DNA of 20,371 nt from Ophiothrix spiculata (Eukaryota; Echinodermata; Ophiuroidea; Amphilepidida; Ophiotrichidae): assembly GCA_000969725.1 (NCBI GenBank), contig JXSR01S059335.1, one strand, 5' to 3'. The notes under the pieces were generated by a model, which was not told the DNA's origin, did no database searches, and saw nothing but the letters and a program-made list of their open reading frames with translations. Each line of letters opens with the position of its first letter. The first letter of the stretch is position 1. This document shows positions 8,041 through 17,815 of the stretch, piece after piece. The translations under genes were made by a program, and so were the position numbers.

Positions 8041-9842
8041 GGATTAAATATTCTGGGACCAACACAGCCTATGAAATGCCTAATATCATAAATCCACAAT
8101 CAACAGTATATAAGATTAAGGATAGCAACAAGACCATTTAACCACTAATTATGTCATTATCTTGTTTCAAATTCAAAATGCCGCCCGTACTGAGATCAAA
8201 TCTAGCTGTCAAAATGCATTTTTATGAGCAAAAACGGTTATAAAAATCTACAAAAATGATCAAAAACTGTGACAGATCATACATCGTGAAACAGAGAAGG
8301 CTCTTGGAACAAGACTGAAAAAGCACAAAGCTGACACACAGAAAATTATGGACAGAAGTTTTACGAGAGCCCAAAGGAAAAAATCATTATTCATTTTTAT
8401 TGATTATGTTGATTATTTTAAGTTAAAAAAAAAAGTTTTAATATTCGTTTTCATTAATGTTGGGTAAAAAAATCACATTTTATCAGCCATTTACGACCTC
8501 ATTACAGTCGCCATTTTGAATTTAAAATATGCTAACAGCATTGAGATATGTTTTGCTGCAAACCTATCATTCATTTTTTACTGATAATTTGCACTTCATA
8601 ATGAACTTTGGTGGCCATATAATAAGATCCAATTTGAATCTTAGTATGGACTCCATTTAGAGTTTTAACATAGTCGCTTTCACCCGTTTTGTATGCATAC
8701 ACATCTCTTTGCGGTCATTTTAAATTTCAGTATTGGGTGCCAGTTTGGATTCAAACAATTTGAATCAGGGATGAATGTTTCTGTACCCTCAAAACCATTT
8801 TCTATCGATGGTTTTGATCATGATGTTTTCAACATTGTTTTAAAGTCGTTTCGACCGTTAATTAGACTAATAATGTATGTTGGTGATCATTTTTATCTTT
8901 ATTCTAGCGCCATTCTCAATCTGAAACATGTTATTGTCTGTTATTGTCTGACATTTTAGGTGTTGTTTGGGTTAATACTAATGAAAATATTTTGGCAGCT
9001 ATTTTGAACTTAAAACATGGGTATGACCTGATTCTTAACTAAATTTATTTGTTCAAGTGGAGTTTGGAAGATCACAAAAAATTATATAAACTGGACATTT
9101 TGGACGTTGTATTTTTGGATTTTATCTACGCGAAGGCCCACCAGGTAAGTTACATTATGGGAGTATTTTGAATAAATTTGTTGAAACTCTGTGAAAGTTA
9201 GTAAACAATATCAGAATTTAATTTAATAATAATTATCATTAAATTAATTGTTGTTATTGTTTATACAAGTTTATCAAAATTCTTTGTATCTAGAGGTATT
9301 TGATTTGCGGATTAACAATGATGAAAATAAATGTTGATTATACTATTTTGATATTCATCTTTCGCGCAGTTTTAACTTTATAAGAATTTAACTTCATAGA
9401 TACGGTATAACATGTACGTTGTTGCGTTCAGAAATTACATGCTGGTGAAAAAATATTGTTTTTGGCAAAATGCTTGTGTTTGAGCATTGAATTGTTTTGA
9501 CCCTCCTTACGGATACCATGCTACCTACGGATTTTCCCCCTTCTGCATGTAGACTTACGTTTTATCTTTAAGAATTATCATAGACCAATCAAACAGTGGA
9601 GGGTGGCATTAAAGACAACTTTTTATATCTAAGACTGAATAACGTCGTAACTTCGAGGATGTACTGCTGTATGTGTTGAGCTCACTGCTCAACTCGTGAA
9701 TGTTTTGCAGCTGTGGTTCGGCCGACTTCTTCTTTTTTTTATGTGACCATAGTATTTATAAGGCGTTTACTCCCAATTATGAGACATGCTCAATTTGATG
9801 AAATCTTTTGACACCTTTGTTTATCATATTTCTACTTTATAG
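8041..9842. other. Intron sequence with dispersed CGCCATTTTGAATTT-type repeats
   Basis: No coding exon is clear. Diverged copies of a motif like GCCATTTTGAATTTAAAATATG occur near 8508, 8711, 8908 and 8996 (and inverted near 8165), suggesting a degenerate long-period tandem repeat. A consensus donor GTAAGT at 9145 is notable because a 9-bp phase-1 exon (9136-9144) could precede it. A 7-bp hairpin GTTGAGC/GCTCAAC lies at 9675-9693. Confidence 0.45.
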
Positions 9843-9952
9843 GCTTTACGCTTGGGCAAGTTATCGGCATTTGTTTTGGCGCAATGTTTGGAGTTGGTGT
9901 CATCGTCTGTCTTTTGGTCATCATGTGCTGTCTATGTGATAAGTGCAATTAA
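9843..9952 (+). CDS. Ig-domain membrane protein, last coding exon: transmembrane helix and short Cys-rich tail
   Basis: The acceptor ATTTCTACTTTATAG ends at 9842. With the G carried from the previous exon the reading is G-FTLGQVIGICFGAMFGVG, continuing hydrophobic to a TAA at 9950-9952. There is one helix of about 25 residues with small-residue GxxxG-like spacing (GAMFG, FGVG) that could favour helix packing. Only a few residues follow (CCLCDKCN), with four cysteines in the last eight, candidates for palmitoylation. No signalling motif (ITAM, ITIM, PDZ ligand) is present in this form, so the protein would act as a receptor ectodomain or adhesion molecule, or signal through a partner. It is 3.07 kb from the previous recognised exon, and one or more small exons could be missed. 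Confidence 0.75.
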
Positions 9953-10150
9953 GATTAAACCATGGAAAGCTGCAGTACTGTGATTCTTATTTTGGCAGCG
10001 ATTGAACAATTGATTTATAAATTTATGCCTATGAGTAGAAGCAAGCAGTTTGAACATTTCAGAATAAGCAACTACTCAGCGTATTTGTAAGTAAGTAGTT
10101 TGTCGCAGTAATGTAAACGTCAAAATGAATTTTAAGTTTATTTTCCTTTC

Positions 10151-10156
10151 ATTAAA
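10151..10156 (+). promoter_or_regulatory. Candidate polyadenylation signal ATTAAA
   Basis: ATTAAA lies about 200 bp after the TAA of the Ig gene and is followed by a short stem-loop CAATGTTT-AAG-AAACATTG (about 10167-10185). It is the common variant of AATAAA and the best candidate for the transcript end. Confidence 0.45.
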
Positions 10157-10289
10157 GTAATATTTACAATGTTTAAGAAACATTGCCTATATAAAGAAAG
10201 AAATACACATTTCCAATTTTACATAGTCTGATCCTAGGACCTTGAATTTTTCATGTTACCGTGTTGGAACCGTGTAGGTTATGTGGGCT

Positions 10290-10490
10290 TTGGCCGCACC
10301 ACTTTTCAGCCAGAAAAAAAAATGATTTTGATGCGATTTATTATAGTCCTGGCATAGATAACCACATCATGGCACTGTATAAATTTGTTTTTAGTAGATG
10401 TTGTATTCTGGGTCTAGTTATTTTCTTATTTTTGATAACTATCCAGCCACAGGCCACACCACTTTTATCAGTGGCCGCACCACTTTTATT
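10290..10490. repeat. Short direct repeats GGCC(G/A)CACCACTTTT
   Basis: The 15-base motif occurs three times, near 10292, 10452 and 10472, in the flank after the Ig gene. The last two copies are adjacent. No gene function is visible. Confidence 0.7.
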
Positions 10491-10547
10491 TCCCTTCCCT
10501 GAATCCACTATCACATCATATACCACTTACTAGAAAGCCCGAGTGCT

Positions 10548-10580
10548 GCATAGCCGACTGATCGCATAGCCGACTGATCG
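10548..10580. repeat. 16-bp tandem duplication
   Basis: GCATAGCCGACTGATC is present twice head to tail (10548-10563 and 10564-10579). Confidence 0.95.
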
Positions 10581-11511
10581 CCCCTCCCGGAGGCGTGTTT
10601 TCTTTTTCTGCAGCCATAACGGGAAGTACTGTCTAACACATAGTAGTTTTCAGACTTTAAAATACGGAAAAAGTTGTAGTTTGATTTAATATAAATGGGA
10701 TTCGAACCCTTTCCAAATGTTTCCCATTGTTTATAACATATACTTCGATTAAATAACAAATAATGGGCTTCAACTTGGAAGATATTTACGGAAATTAGTT
10801 TGATACAATAGACATGATAGACACAACTTTAGTTATGAATGAGCATTGATCGTTTGGTCATGTATGGCAAGGCTTTGTGTGTATACTTAAACATGGGGTA
10901 AATTATAGCGAATTTTGGTAAACATTTGTCTCTTTAGGAAAAAAGTAATTGATTCTACAAGTTGGCCATTTCATAATTCCCAAATATACACATTCTTTTG
11001 TCCAAAAAAATGCATCCTAACCCAAACATACGTTTTAGTTTCGTCGGACAGGTTGCTAATACAAATCGCAAAATCATCATGTTTCTCATGCGGAAAGAGC
11101 GAATTTCCTTGGAAATTCCCCCATTTTGAGGCGACTTTGGTAAAGTGAGAGGGAAAAATACAAGTGTTCTTGGCGCCTAGGAGACTCTCATTTCCACAAA
11201 ATACCACCAAGGGTTCCCTAATTATTTTTTTTTTCAATTCGTCTGATATAGCTCTGTATATGTATAGGCAATAAGCAATGATATATAATATGTTGAATTA
11301 AGAATACATATTTTAAAAGTCATCAAATCTTCTAAGAGACAGATAATATGTGACCGTCCATTTCAAACAAGCCGTAAATGCAGCAAACCTCATTCAGTGC
11401 TACAGGTGAAAATACGTGTAAAGGTCGTAAATTATTGCAATTGATTTTTGACAGATTCGCAATCCTTGTGCATATTACAAAACACCAGCAAAGTTTCATT
11501 TCACGAAAATG
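10581..11511. other. No recognisable gene
   Basis: AT-rich sequence with open frames on both strands but no domain or splice evidence. A B-box-like palindrome GGGATTCGAACCC at 10697-10709 has no partner A box on either strand. Confidence 0.5.
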
Positions 11512-12608
11512 ATCGGAAATATAAAATATATCTGTATATTTTGAGTACAATTGATAGAAAATATAGAGCTTGCTGATCTTTGAACGCGTTTACCTTAATT
11601 ATATATTTTACTCCTTGACAACCTTAGACGTACCATAACTTGACTTCTGGACATCGAATGAAGTTCATTGAGGTGTCATTTTAATTCTTATAGCCAGGTC
11701 TTTGCAAATAAAAAAAAACGAAAATGATTTGAGGCTGCATTTACGGTTGGTATGGAATGGACACCCACATATACTTAACAACATTTCTCCACGTCTTGAC
11801 TAAGATCATGCACATAACGTTACATACCATTTTGCAATAGTTTGTACATACGAGTAATGAATTTCACCTGTAATGTGTGAAAAAAGTGCCTAATAGACTT
11901 GTATTCTGATCGGGTTTTTTTTTCAAGAATTCTAAAGTGTTCTTAATCCTCTAATTAGTCTGGTAACAATGAAGTATTCTTAATGGACAGCCACATATGT
12001 GATGACTCATCCCGAAAAGGAGGACTTTACAAAAGAAGACTTTTCAAGAAACAGCTGGAAATAGGCAGCAAAAAATAAGGAAAATAATACAAATTGTCAG
12101 CAGATTTTATGTTGTAACTTTGATCGCCTTGATCAATTTAAACAAGTAAGGTTATAGCTTAGAAAATGCTGCTACAGATGAAATGATAAAATCAAAATTG
12201 ATACCTGCAAAGTCCCCCCTTTCGGGGTGAGCCATTTACATATACTTAACAACATTTCTCCAAAGATCATGCACATAACGTTACATAACATTTTGCAATA
12301 GTTTGTACATAAGACTAATGAATGTCACCTGTAATGTGTGAGAATTTGCTTAATAAAAAGAACCTAATCGACTTGTATTCTGTTCATTTTTTCAAGAAAT
12401 CGGAAATATGAAATATATCTGTATATTTTGAGTACAATCGTTAGAAAATAATTATACAGCTTGCTGATCTTTGAACGCGTTTACCTTAATTATATATTTT
12501 ACACCTTGACAACCTTAGACGGACCATAACTTGACTTCTGGACATCGAATGAAATTCATTGAGGTGTCATTTTAATTCTTATAGCCAGGTCTTTGCCAAT
12601 ATAAAAAA
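11512..12608 (+). repeat. Two related blocks in permuted order (X1, Y1, Y2, X2)
   Basis: Block X (about 207 bp, beginning ATCGGAAATAT and containing GCTTGCTGATCTTTGAACGC and ATAGCCAGGTCTTTGC) occurs at 11512-11718 and 12398-12608. Block Y (about 160 bp, beginning ACATATACTTAACAACATTT and containing CACATAACGTTACATA and TCACCTGTAATGTGTGA) occurs at 11768-11931 and 12238-12398. Both pairs are in the same orientation, with high identity and small indels. In the second copy Y runs straight into X; in the first X precedes Y. A tandem array of Y-X units with an internal loss, or a repeat family inserted twice, would give this. No coding. Confidence 0.8.
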
Positions 12609-12789
12609 ATTGTTATTGTACTATAACAATTGTCTAACAATGTCTGAACAAGTCAACTACAAGGTCAAATTTGACAATATGATTAGGTTATTGACATGGA
12701 AATGCTATTTTAGTGAAGTGAAAGCATTTTCAGAAATTTGTATGAGAAGGGAGCTAATGGAGTTGGGATAAGATAACATATGATGGTGG

Positions 12790-13068
12790 TTTCTGAGGGG
12801 GATGTGTCCCTCATTAGTTAGAACTTATTTTGAAATTTCGAAACACCTTTCAGTCGACTTGGTGTTTAGATTTTGCTACTAGATGCTTCAAGTTAACACC
12901 TTTTCCATTAAAATCTGAGCAAGCAAGGCGCTATAGAGACTTACATGGGACAGTGGGGTGTTTGAGGGGATGTGGTCCCTCAGTAGTTAGAACATTTTGA
13001 AATTTCAAAACACAATTCACGCAATTTTGTGCATAGATTTTGCTACCTGGTGCATAAAAGCAACGTTT
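12790..13068 (+). repeat. Tandem ~165-bp repeat, left part (two units)
   Basis: Units starting at about 12795 and 12964 share GAGGGG-GATGTG-TCCCTCA, TTAGAAC, TTTTGAAATTTC, AAACAC, the CACGC/GTCGACTTGGTG segment and ATAGATTTTGCTAC. The spacing is 169 bp. The array is interrupted after about 13068 by a LINE and resumes at 15247. Each unit carries a small GAGGG...CCCTC hairpin. Confidence 0.8.
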
Positions 13069-15246
13069 CTAAATTTCTGATAATCTCCTCCAGAATACTT
13101 CAGCTTCTGCTCTTCCCAAAAATATTAACACTGATAAGCTTCCTGACCACTTCGGTCAGTTTTTTGGTGAAAAGATCATTAAGCTAAGTCACGGTTCCCA
13201 ATTCATGACGAAAGCTTTTGAGTCATACGAAAGGGTTTGACGCAATTGTCTTGCATCATGATGCAGAAAAATATTGAGTCATGATTTAAAGATAGATGTA
13301 AATGTATTATAGTTAGTTGAATGATGCAGAAAAATTTCGCCGGGACCTCTATTATTATATAGACAACTTCAAAGAAAGCAGTTATGCTTTTTTCCTAATA
13401 TTTTTGCATCATGACTCAAAATGCATTTCGTCATGGCTCTTGCGTCAAGCCCTTTCGTATGTCGGAAAACATTCCGTCATGAACTGGGAACCGTGCCTAA
13501 GACAAACGATTGACTCACGTCAATGCAACCCACAATCATTTGCTGCCTTTGAAGGCTCGTGCTTTGATCTCTTTAGAGAAGTTACAGAAGCTAAGGTTTC
13601 TGAGTTGATCACTAAGATGCCCACTAAAGGATGTATGTTGGACCCATTTCCCACATCTCTTGTTAAAGAATACTCAAGCAACTTGGTTCCTGTTATTACG
13701 CTAATCATAAATAAATCCCTTCAATCTGGTATTGTTCCACCTCAGTTTAAAACAGCCCACACCACACCTGTCATTAAGAAACCTAGTTTAGACCAAAACG
13801 TGTTAAAGCATTAGCGCCTCACATCAAATGTATCCTTCATTTCGAAACTTCTCGAAAAAGTTGTTCTAATACAACTCCAAAGTCACCTTCAGGAAAACAA
13901 TTTTTGAATTACATCAGTCAGCCTACAGGAAGGGTCACAGCGTAGAAACTGCAGTGCTGAGCGTCATGGATTGCCTACTCTCTGTTACCGATGATAAGTT
14001 TGTTTCACTTGTGGCTCTCCTTGACCTCAGCGATGCATTTGACACGCTTGATCACCCCATACTTACCAAGAGGCTTGATTTAACTTTTGGTGTAAGAGTA
14101 ATTGTCCTTGACTGGTTTAACTCTTATGTAACTGGGAGGTTTCAGTCCGTTACCGTTAGCAAATTGTTGTCCAATCCATTTCCGTTCTTGTACTCAAGGC
14201 TCTGTGCTAGGGCCTGTTTTGTCCACTCTCTATTCTCAGCCACTCTCTGAAATTTTGCTCTCTTAAAATTGCCAATTTCATAAGTATGCTGACGATACTG
14301 AGTTATCCCACTGTAGCCTGCCTAATGACTTTGATTCTTCAAAACTGTGTTTGCAGAACTGCATTTAAGCCATCATGAAATGGATGGACAGCAACAAATT
14401 GATGCTTAACGGCGATAAAACTGAAACATTAATCGTTGGTACTGGGTCTCGTTTAAATCATGTCAATATCGATACCATCCAGGTTTCGAATTCCACCATC
14501 CCTTTTCAAAAGTCTGTCAGATACCTTGGTGTTAGACTTGATCCCACATTAACTATGCGTGATCATATTAGTGATGTTTGTCGCTCTTCCTATTTGTCTT
14601 TACGACGCATCGGTTCCATTCGCCAACTTCTTTCCGATAAAGCCGCCATCTGTCTTGTCAACGCCCTCATAACATCGCGTTTGGACTTTTGCAATTCAAC
14701 CCTGGCTGGTATCAATGTTGACCAAGTTTATCGCCTGCAGAGAATTCAGAACGCAGCTGACAGACTCATTACTAGGAAACGTAAACATGAACACATCTCT
14801 CCAGCTCTTTTTGATCTCCATTGGCTCCCTGTTAGTTTTCGTATCAAGTTCAAGCTTTGTGTTTTGGTTTATCGTCACTTTGAAGAAACTCTTCCACCAT
14901 ATTTATCTTCCGTGCTGCAAATATATCACCCGAAGCGTAGCCTACGTTCATCCACTGACAGACTTCTTGTAATACCCCGTGTCAACTTGAAGTCTGCTGG
15001 TGAACATTCCTTTCGTTACTCTGACCCCGTTGAATGGAACGCTCTCCCTAAGCCACTTCGCTTCGCACCTACTTTGGCTCAGTTTAAACAGAAATTAAAA
15101 ACCCACTTCTTCCATCAAGCCTTTCCTGAGTGTAATTAGTTGTTTCTGTTTTTGTGTTCATGTTTGAGTTTCTTTGTGCGCCCTGAGGTCTGTGCAGACG
15201 ATTTTGCGCATAATAAGAACCATTTATTATTTATTATTATTTTTTT
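13069..15246 (+). mobile_element. CR1/L2-like non-LTR retrotransposon, 5' truncated and mutated
   Basis: Conserved RT-side blocks appear in order but in shifting frames: LPDHFGQFFGEKI (before the MITE), KVSELITKMPTKGCMLDP, SFISKLLEKVV, HQSAYRKGHSVETA, LLDLSDAFDTLDH, QGSVLGP, the catalytic box YADD at 14285-14296, then MKWMDSNKLMLNGDKTE and a 254-codon open C-terminal part (14375-15139) with LGVRLDP, SRLDFCNS, RIQNAADRL, LHWLPV and WNALP. These are signatures of the CR1/L2/Crack group. Breaks include a TAG at 13812, a shift and TGA near 13900-13907, a shift before QGSVLGP, a TAA at 14366 and a 306-bp MITE insertion. After the stop, a GC-rich 3' end with TTTTGCGCA is followed by a TTATT repeat tail at about 15222-15240, as these elements have. 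The endonuclease is missing (5' truncation). Confidence 0.9.
13190..13495. mobile_element. 306-bp MITE inserted in the LINE
   Basis: CACGGTTCCCA at 13190 and TGGGAACCGTG ending at 13495 begin ~56-bp inverted arms (13190-13245, 13440-13495) that share TTCATGACG, CATACGAAAGGG and TTGACGCAA. CTAAG flanks both sides (13184-13188, 13497-13501); extended to octamers, GCTAAGTC and CCTAAGAC agree at 6 of 8. Removing the element and one copy of the repeat restores the LINE frame across the site, which proves it is an insertion. Inside is a perfect palindrome TGCATCATGATGCA. No transposase. hAT-like by the 8-bp flank, not certain. The start of the open frame at 13317 lies within this MITE and is not a LINE start. 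Confidence 0.9.
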
Positions 15247-15590
15247 CATCAAGATCTGGACAAGGTACTCACATTGAACAGAAGTCAAAACATCTGAAAG
15301 GGGTGTCTGTCTGAGGAGAATGTTACCCCTCATTTATTAGAATATTTTTGAATTTCGAAACACTATTCACGCGACTTGGTGCATAAATTTTACTTTCTGA
15401 TGTGTCCGTGCACCCATCAAAATCTGGGCAAGACACTCCAGAAAATCGCATTGAACAGTGGATCAAACATATGAAGGGGACATCCCCCTCATTAACAAAA
15501 TTTTGAAATTTCCAACATTGTTCAAACAATTCGGTGCATAGTTTTGCCCATATTTTTCGTTCTAGCTCAATAGCTATAGAAACGTGCCCA
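15247..15590 (+). repeat. Tandem ~165-bp repeat, right part (two units)
   Basis: The array resumes with CATCAAGATCTGGACAAGG, matching CCATTAAAATCTGAGCAAGC of the unit at 12910. Unit heads follow at about 15312 (GAGGAGAATGTTACCCCTCA) and 15474 (GAAGGGGACATCCCCCTCA), each followed by TTTTGAA/TTTCGAAACA and GGTGCATA. This shows the LINE inserted in one unit. Confidence 0.8.
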
Positions 15591-15644
15591 CAAAAAGCCA
15601 AAATGTTGATTGTACTCCTTCATTTTGCCGACACATGCGAGAAA

Positions 15645-15800
15645 AAAATCCAAAAGGGTTCTTATTTTTCCTGTATGTGGAACCCTCTATGGTGCTCACA
15701 AGGAACCATTAAAAGTTCTGAAACCACTCTTGGAAACTTTTTCAGGTTCTCAATGTAACCTGTAGAACCTTTAATGGTTCTCCGAAGGGTGCATACATAT
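15645..15800. mobile_element. GGTTC/GAACC foldback repeat (MITE-like)
   Basis: GGAACCATTAAAAGTTCT (about 15703-15720) is complemented by AGAACCTTTAATGGTTCTCC (about 15763-15782). Further AAAGGGTTCTT, GGAACCCTCTATGGTGC and GAAGGGTGC blocks lie outside. Similar GGTTCT/AGAACC foldbacks are abundant Tc1/mariner-related MITEs in aquatic animals. Ends and target duplication not resolved. Confidence 0.55.
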
Positions 15801-17613
15801 TAAGGACTTTGGCCTCCCTGAAAATCCCGCTGATCTATCCAGGTAGCGTTGAGAACGTAAACTAAAGTCTAAAACAAGAACATTTTTCTTTTGTTTACAT
15901 AAAAATTGCAATTTTTGCCTCAACAGAATGCTCAATTTGTAAGTAAATAATGCAAATGCGTATATCAGACAAAGTGTAGATAATGTAAATACTAAAAGCA
16001 AACAATTCACCGGGCAATTCACAGCTAAAACAGGGCGATTTCAGAGTCGTAATTCACGTTCGGTTTTTCAAGCAAAACAATGGAGGTTTGTTACATTATC
16101 ATTCAAAATAAGTTTTTATAAGTTATAATTTGTAATTCAATAAGAAGTATCAAACCTACCATCTGTCAAAATTTGAAAACAATCGAATTGTATGAGGTTT
16201 TGGTGAAAAAGGCGTCAACTTTTTGAAGTAGTCTATGACGTCATTTTGATCTTAATAATGGACGTGCAATCACGAGTTAAGATTAATGTATAAACTAGAG
16301 ACTCTATTCCATATGTACGTCAAAATTGTGATATTATGATATAAAGAAGGTAAAAACTTGCAGTGAAAATAACTTTCAACCGAGCGAGACGATTAAGGGA
16401 CTGTAGCCTTAAGGTCGGCATAGTAAATTACACGAGAAGGGGCCAACGATTAGCTGGTTCGGCATATTATGCAGTTTTGTGGGCATTTTAACCACAGATT
16501 TTATTTACTATTAAGAGGTGTTGTTACCCATGCAGCTAGTACTCACCTGCGAGAACAAAATTGGTAGAGAAAGTCGTTTCGATGATGCTAATGACTATTC
16601 AATAAACTCACCTGACAAACACCCAAAACCAGGCGACATCCATCGACATTGCAACAAAAGTGCCACAAAGTAATACTCATCAATATATTCTGAGACGAGT
16701 AAAATATAATCGTTAACCTCGTTACAATGTTCAGTTTTAGTGGTTTTTTTTCCTCTCTAGTATTCTATTTTATTCAATTTTTAATAATTTTGTCGGCAAA
16801 CTCGATTTATAAAAAGTCTTCTCGACAAAGAAGAGAATTAAAAAAAAAGGTGACTTGAGATGATCTGAGGTTTTTCTGATGCCACGGCCATATCTCTTTA
16901 ACCTTTGACCCTATATGGACAAAAATTAGAACCATTTGGGTAACATCTCTTAAGGTCATACGATGTCTTTTCGAGGTTCCAGCCACACTGTTAAAACTTT
17001 GACCATATAAGGACAAAAAAACATACAAGGACGAAAACATTAAAACGTCAGTTTAGAAACAAATTCCGACATGTGAAAACATTTGAAAAACCTAGAAGGT
17101 CACACAACTCTATCACCTTCAAAATCAAATAACCAACAGAACTCAACCACGCAACATCAAACGTGCCCTTCTGCAAGGGCACATTGCTTCCAGGTTTTTT
17201 TTAAATTATTATTCCTGTTTCTTTGTTTGTATGTGTTGTTCAATATAATTTATTTTGTTTGCTTGTTTCTTTTTGACTCACATAGTACTTAAAGAACTGA
17301 AGTTTGGCTAATAAAACGTGGATATCTGAAAATTCGAATGTCGTAAAAAGTTCAAATAGAATGTACGTATATTACTGACAATAGGTTTTCATGAAGTTGT
17401 CATAATGAAAACAACATTGTCTTTGTGAAAAGATCAGCTCAGACCACTGCCAGAAATTTCGGGTAAATTGCACTGTGAATATTGTTTACACATTTTTGTT
17501 TACGGGATACCGGGAAACGATTGAATTGTACAGCTTTTATCATGTTTATCTAAAGAAAATATTTTGTAAAAGTAATTTATTGAAGGAAAATCAAAAAATA
17601 TACATTATTTTCA
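15801..17613. other. No recognisable gene; minor repeats
   Basis: AT-rich with no supported exon. A direct repeat of the form TTTGACC(C)TATATGGACAAAAA lies at about 16905 and 16997, within an open minus-strand frame (16807-17040) that has no recognised domain. A perfect hairpin GTGCCCTT-CTGC-AAGGGCAC lies at 17163-17182, followed by a T run. Confidence 0.45.
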
Positions 17614-17680
17614 ATAAAAAAAAAAACGCCGGCAGGATTCAAAACTGGGACCTTGCGCACCACTACACCACGGAGCACTA
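17614..17680 (-). mobile_element. tRNA-derived SINE head or tRNA pseudogene (minus)
   Basis: On the minus strand TGGTGTAGTGG (17660-17670) resembles the A box of tRNA-Gly/Glu genes and GTTTTGAATCC (17635-17645) is a B box with one change. It ends CCGGCG followed by an 11+ base T run, which could be a pol III terminator. Only about 55 bases separate the ends and there is no acceptor stem, so it is not a working tRNA. Confidence 0.45.
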
Positions 17681-17815
17681 CTTCGAATTGATGATGTTTT
17701 AACAATATATATCTAACCATAGATAAGGCCGGTTAATCTTTCGCATTCGGGTTTCTATTGACCAAATGGCTAAAACATATTAAGTCTAGAACCGCTGATT
17801 TTAAGCAAAACGCAA

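Larger units (their letters stand above)
5218..10185 (+). other. Gene model: Ig-superfamily type I membrane protein (3' part)
   Basis: Ordered exons 5218-5562, 5969-6316, 6538-6777 and 9843-9952, all joined by phase-1 introns, encode three consecutive Ig domains, a short Pro-rich stalk, one transmembrane helix and a tiny tail. Symmetric phase-1 exons, one per domain, are the usual architecture of metazoan Ig-superfamily genes and allow domain duplication or alternative inclusion. The 5' portion is missing or unrecognised. The 3' UTR is about 200 bp. Transposon and repeat content is confined to the introns. Confidence 0.75.

Noticed and set aside
10697-10709. B-box-like GGGATTCGAACCC suggesting a tRNA gene
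   Set aside because: No A box, no acceptor or anticodon stems on either strand; the match is a short palindrome.
12200-12235. CCCCCCTTTCGGGG hairpin as a possible terminator
   Set aside because: Rho-independent terminators do not apply to a metazoan nuclear genome, and no transcript ends here by sequence evidence.
13317-13500. N-terminal ~60 codons of the open frame starting at 13317
   Set aside because: This part is MITE sequence; only the portion after 13501 belongs to the LINE.
16807-17040. 77-codon minus-strand open frame
   Set aside because: Overlaps a short direct repeat and has no recognised domain; may be part of a repeat family but not supportable as a gene.
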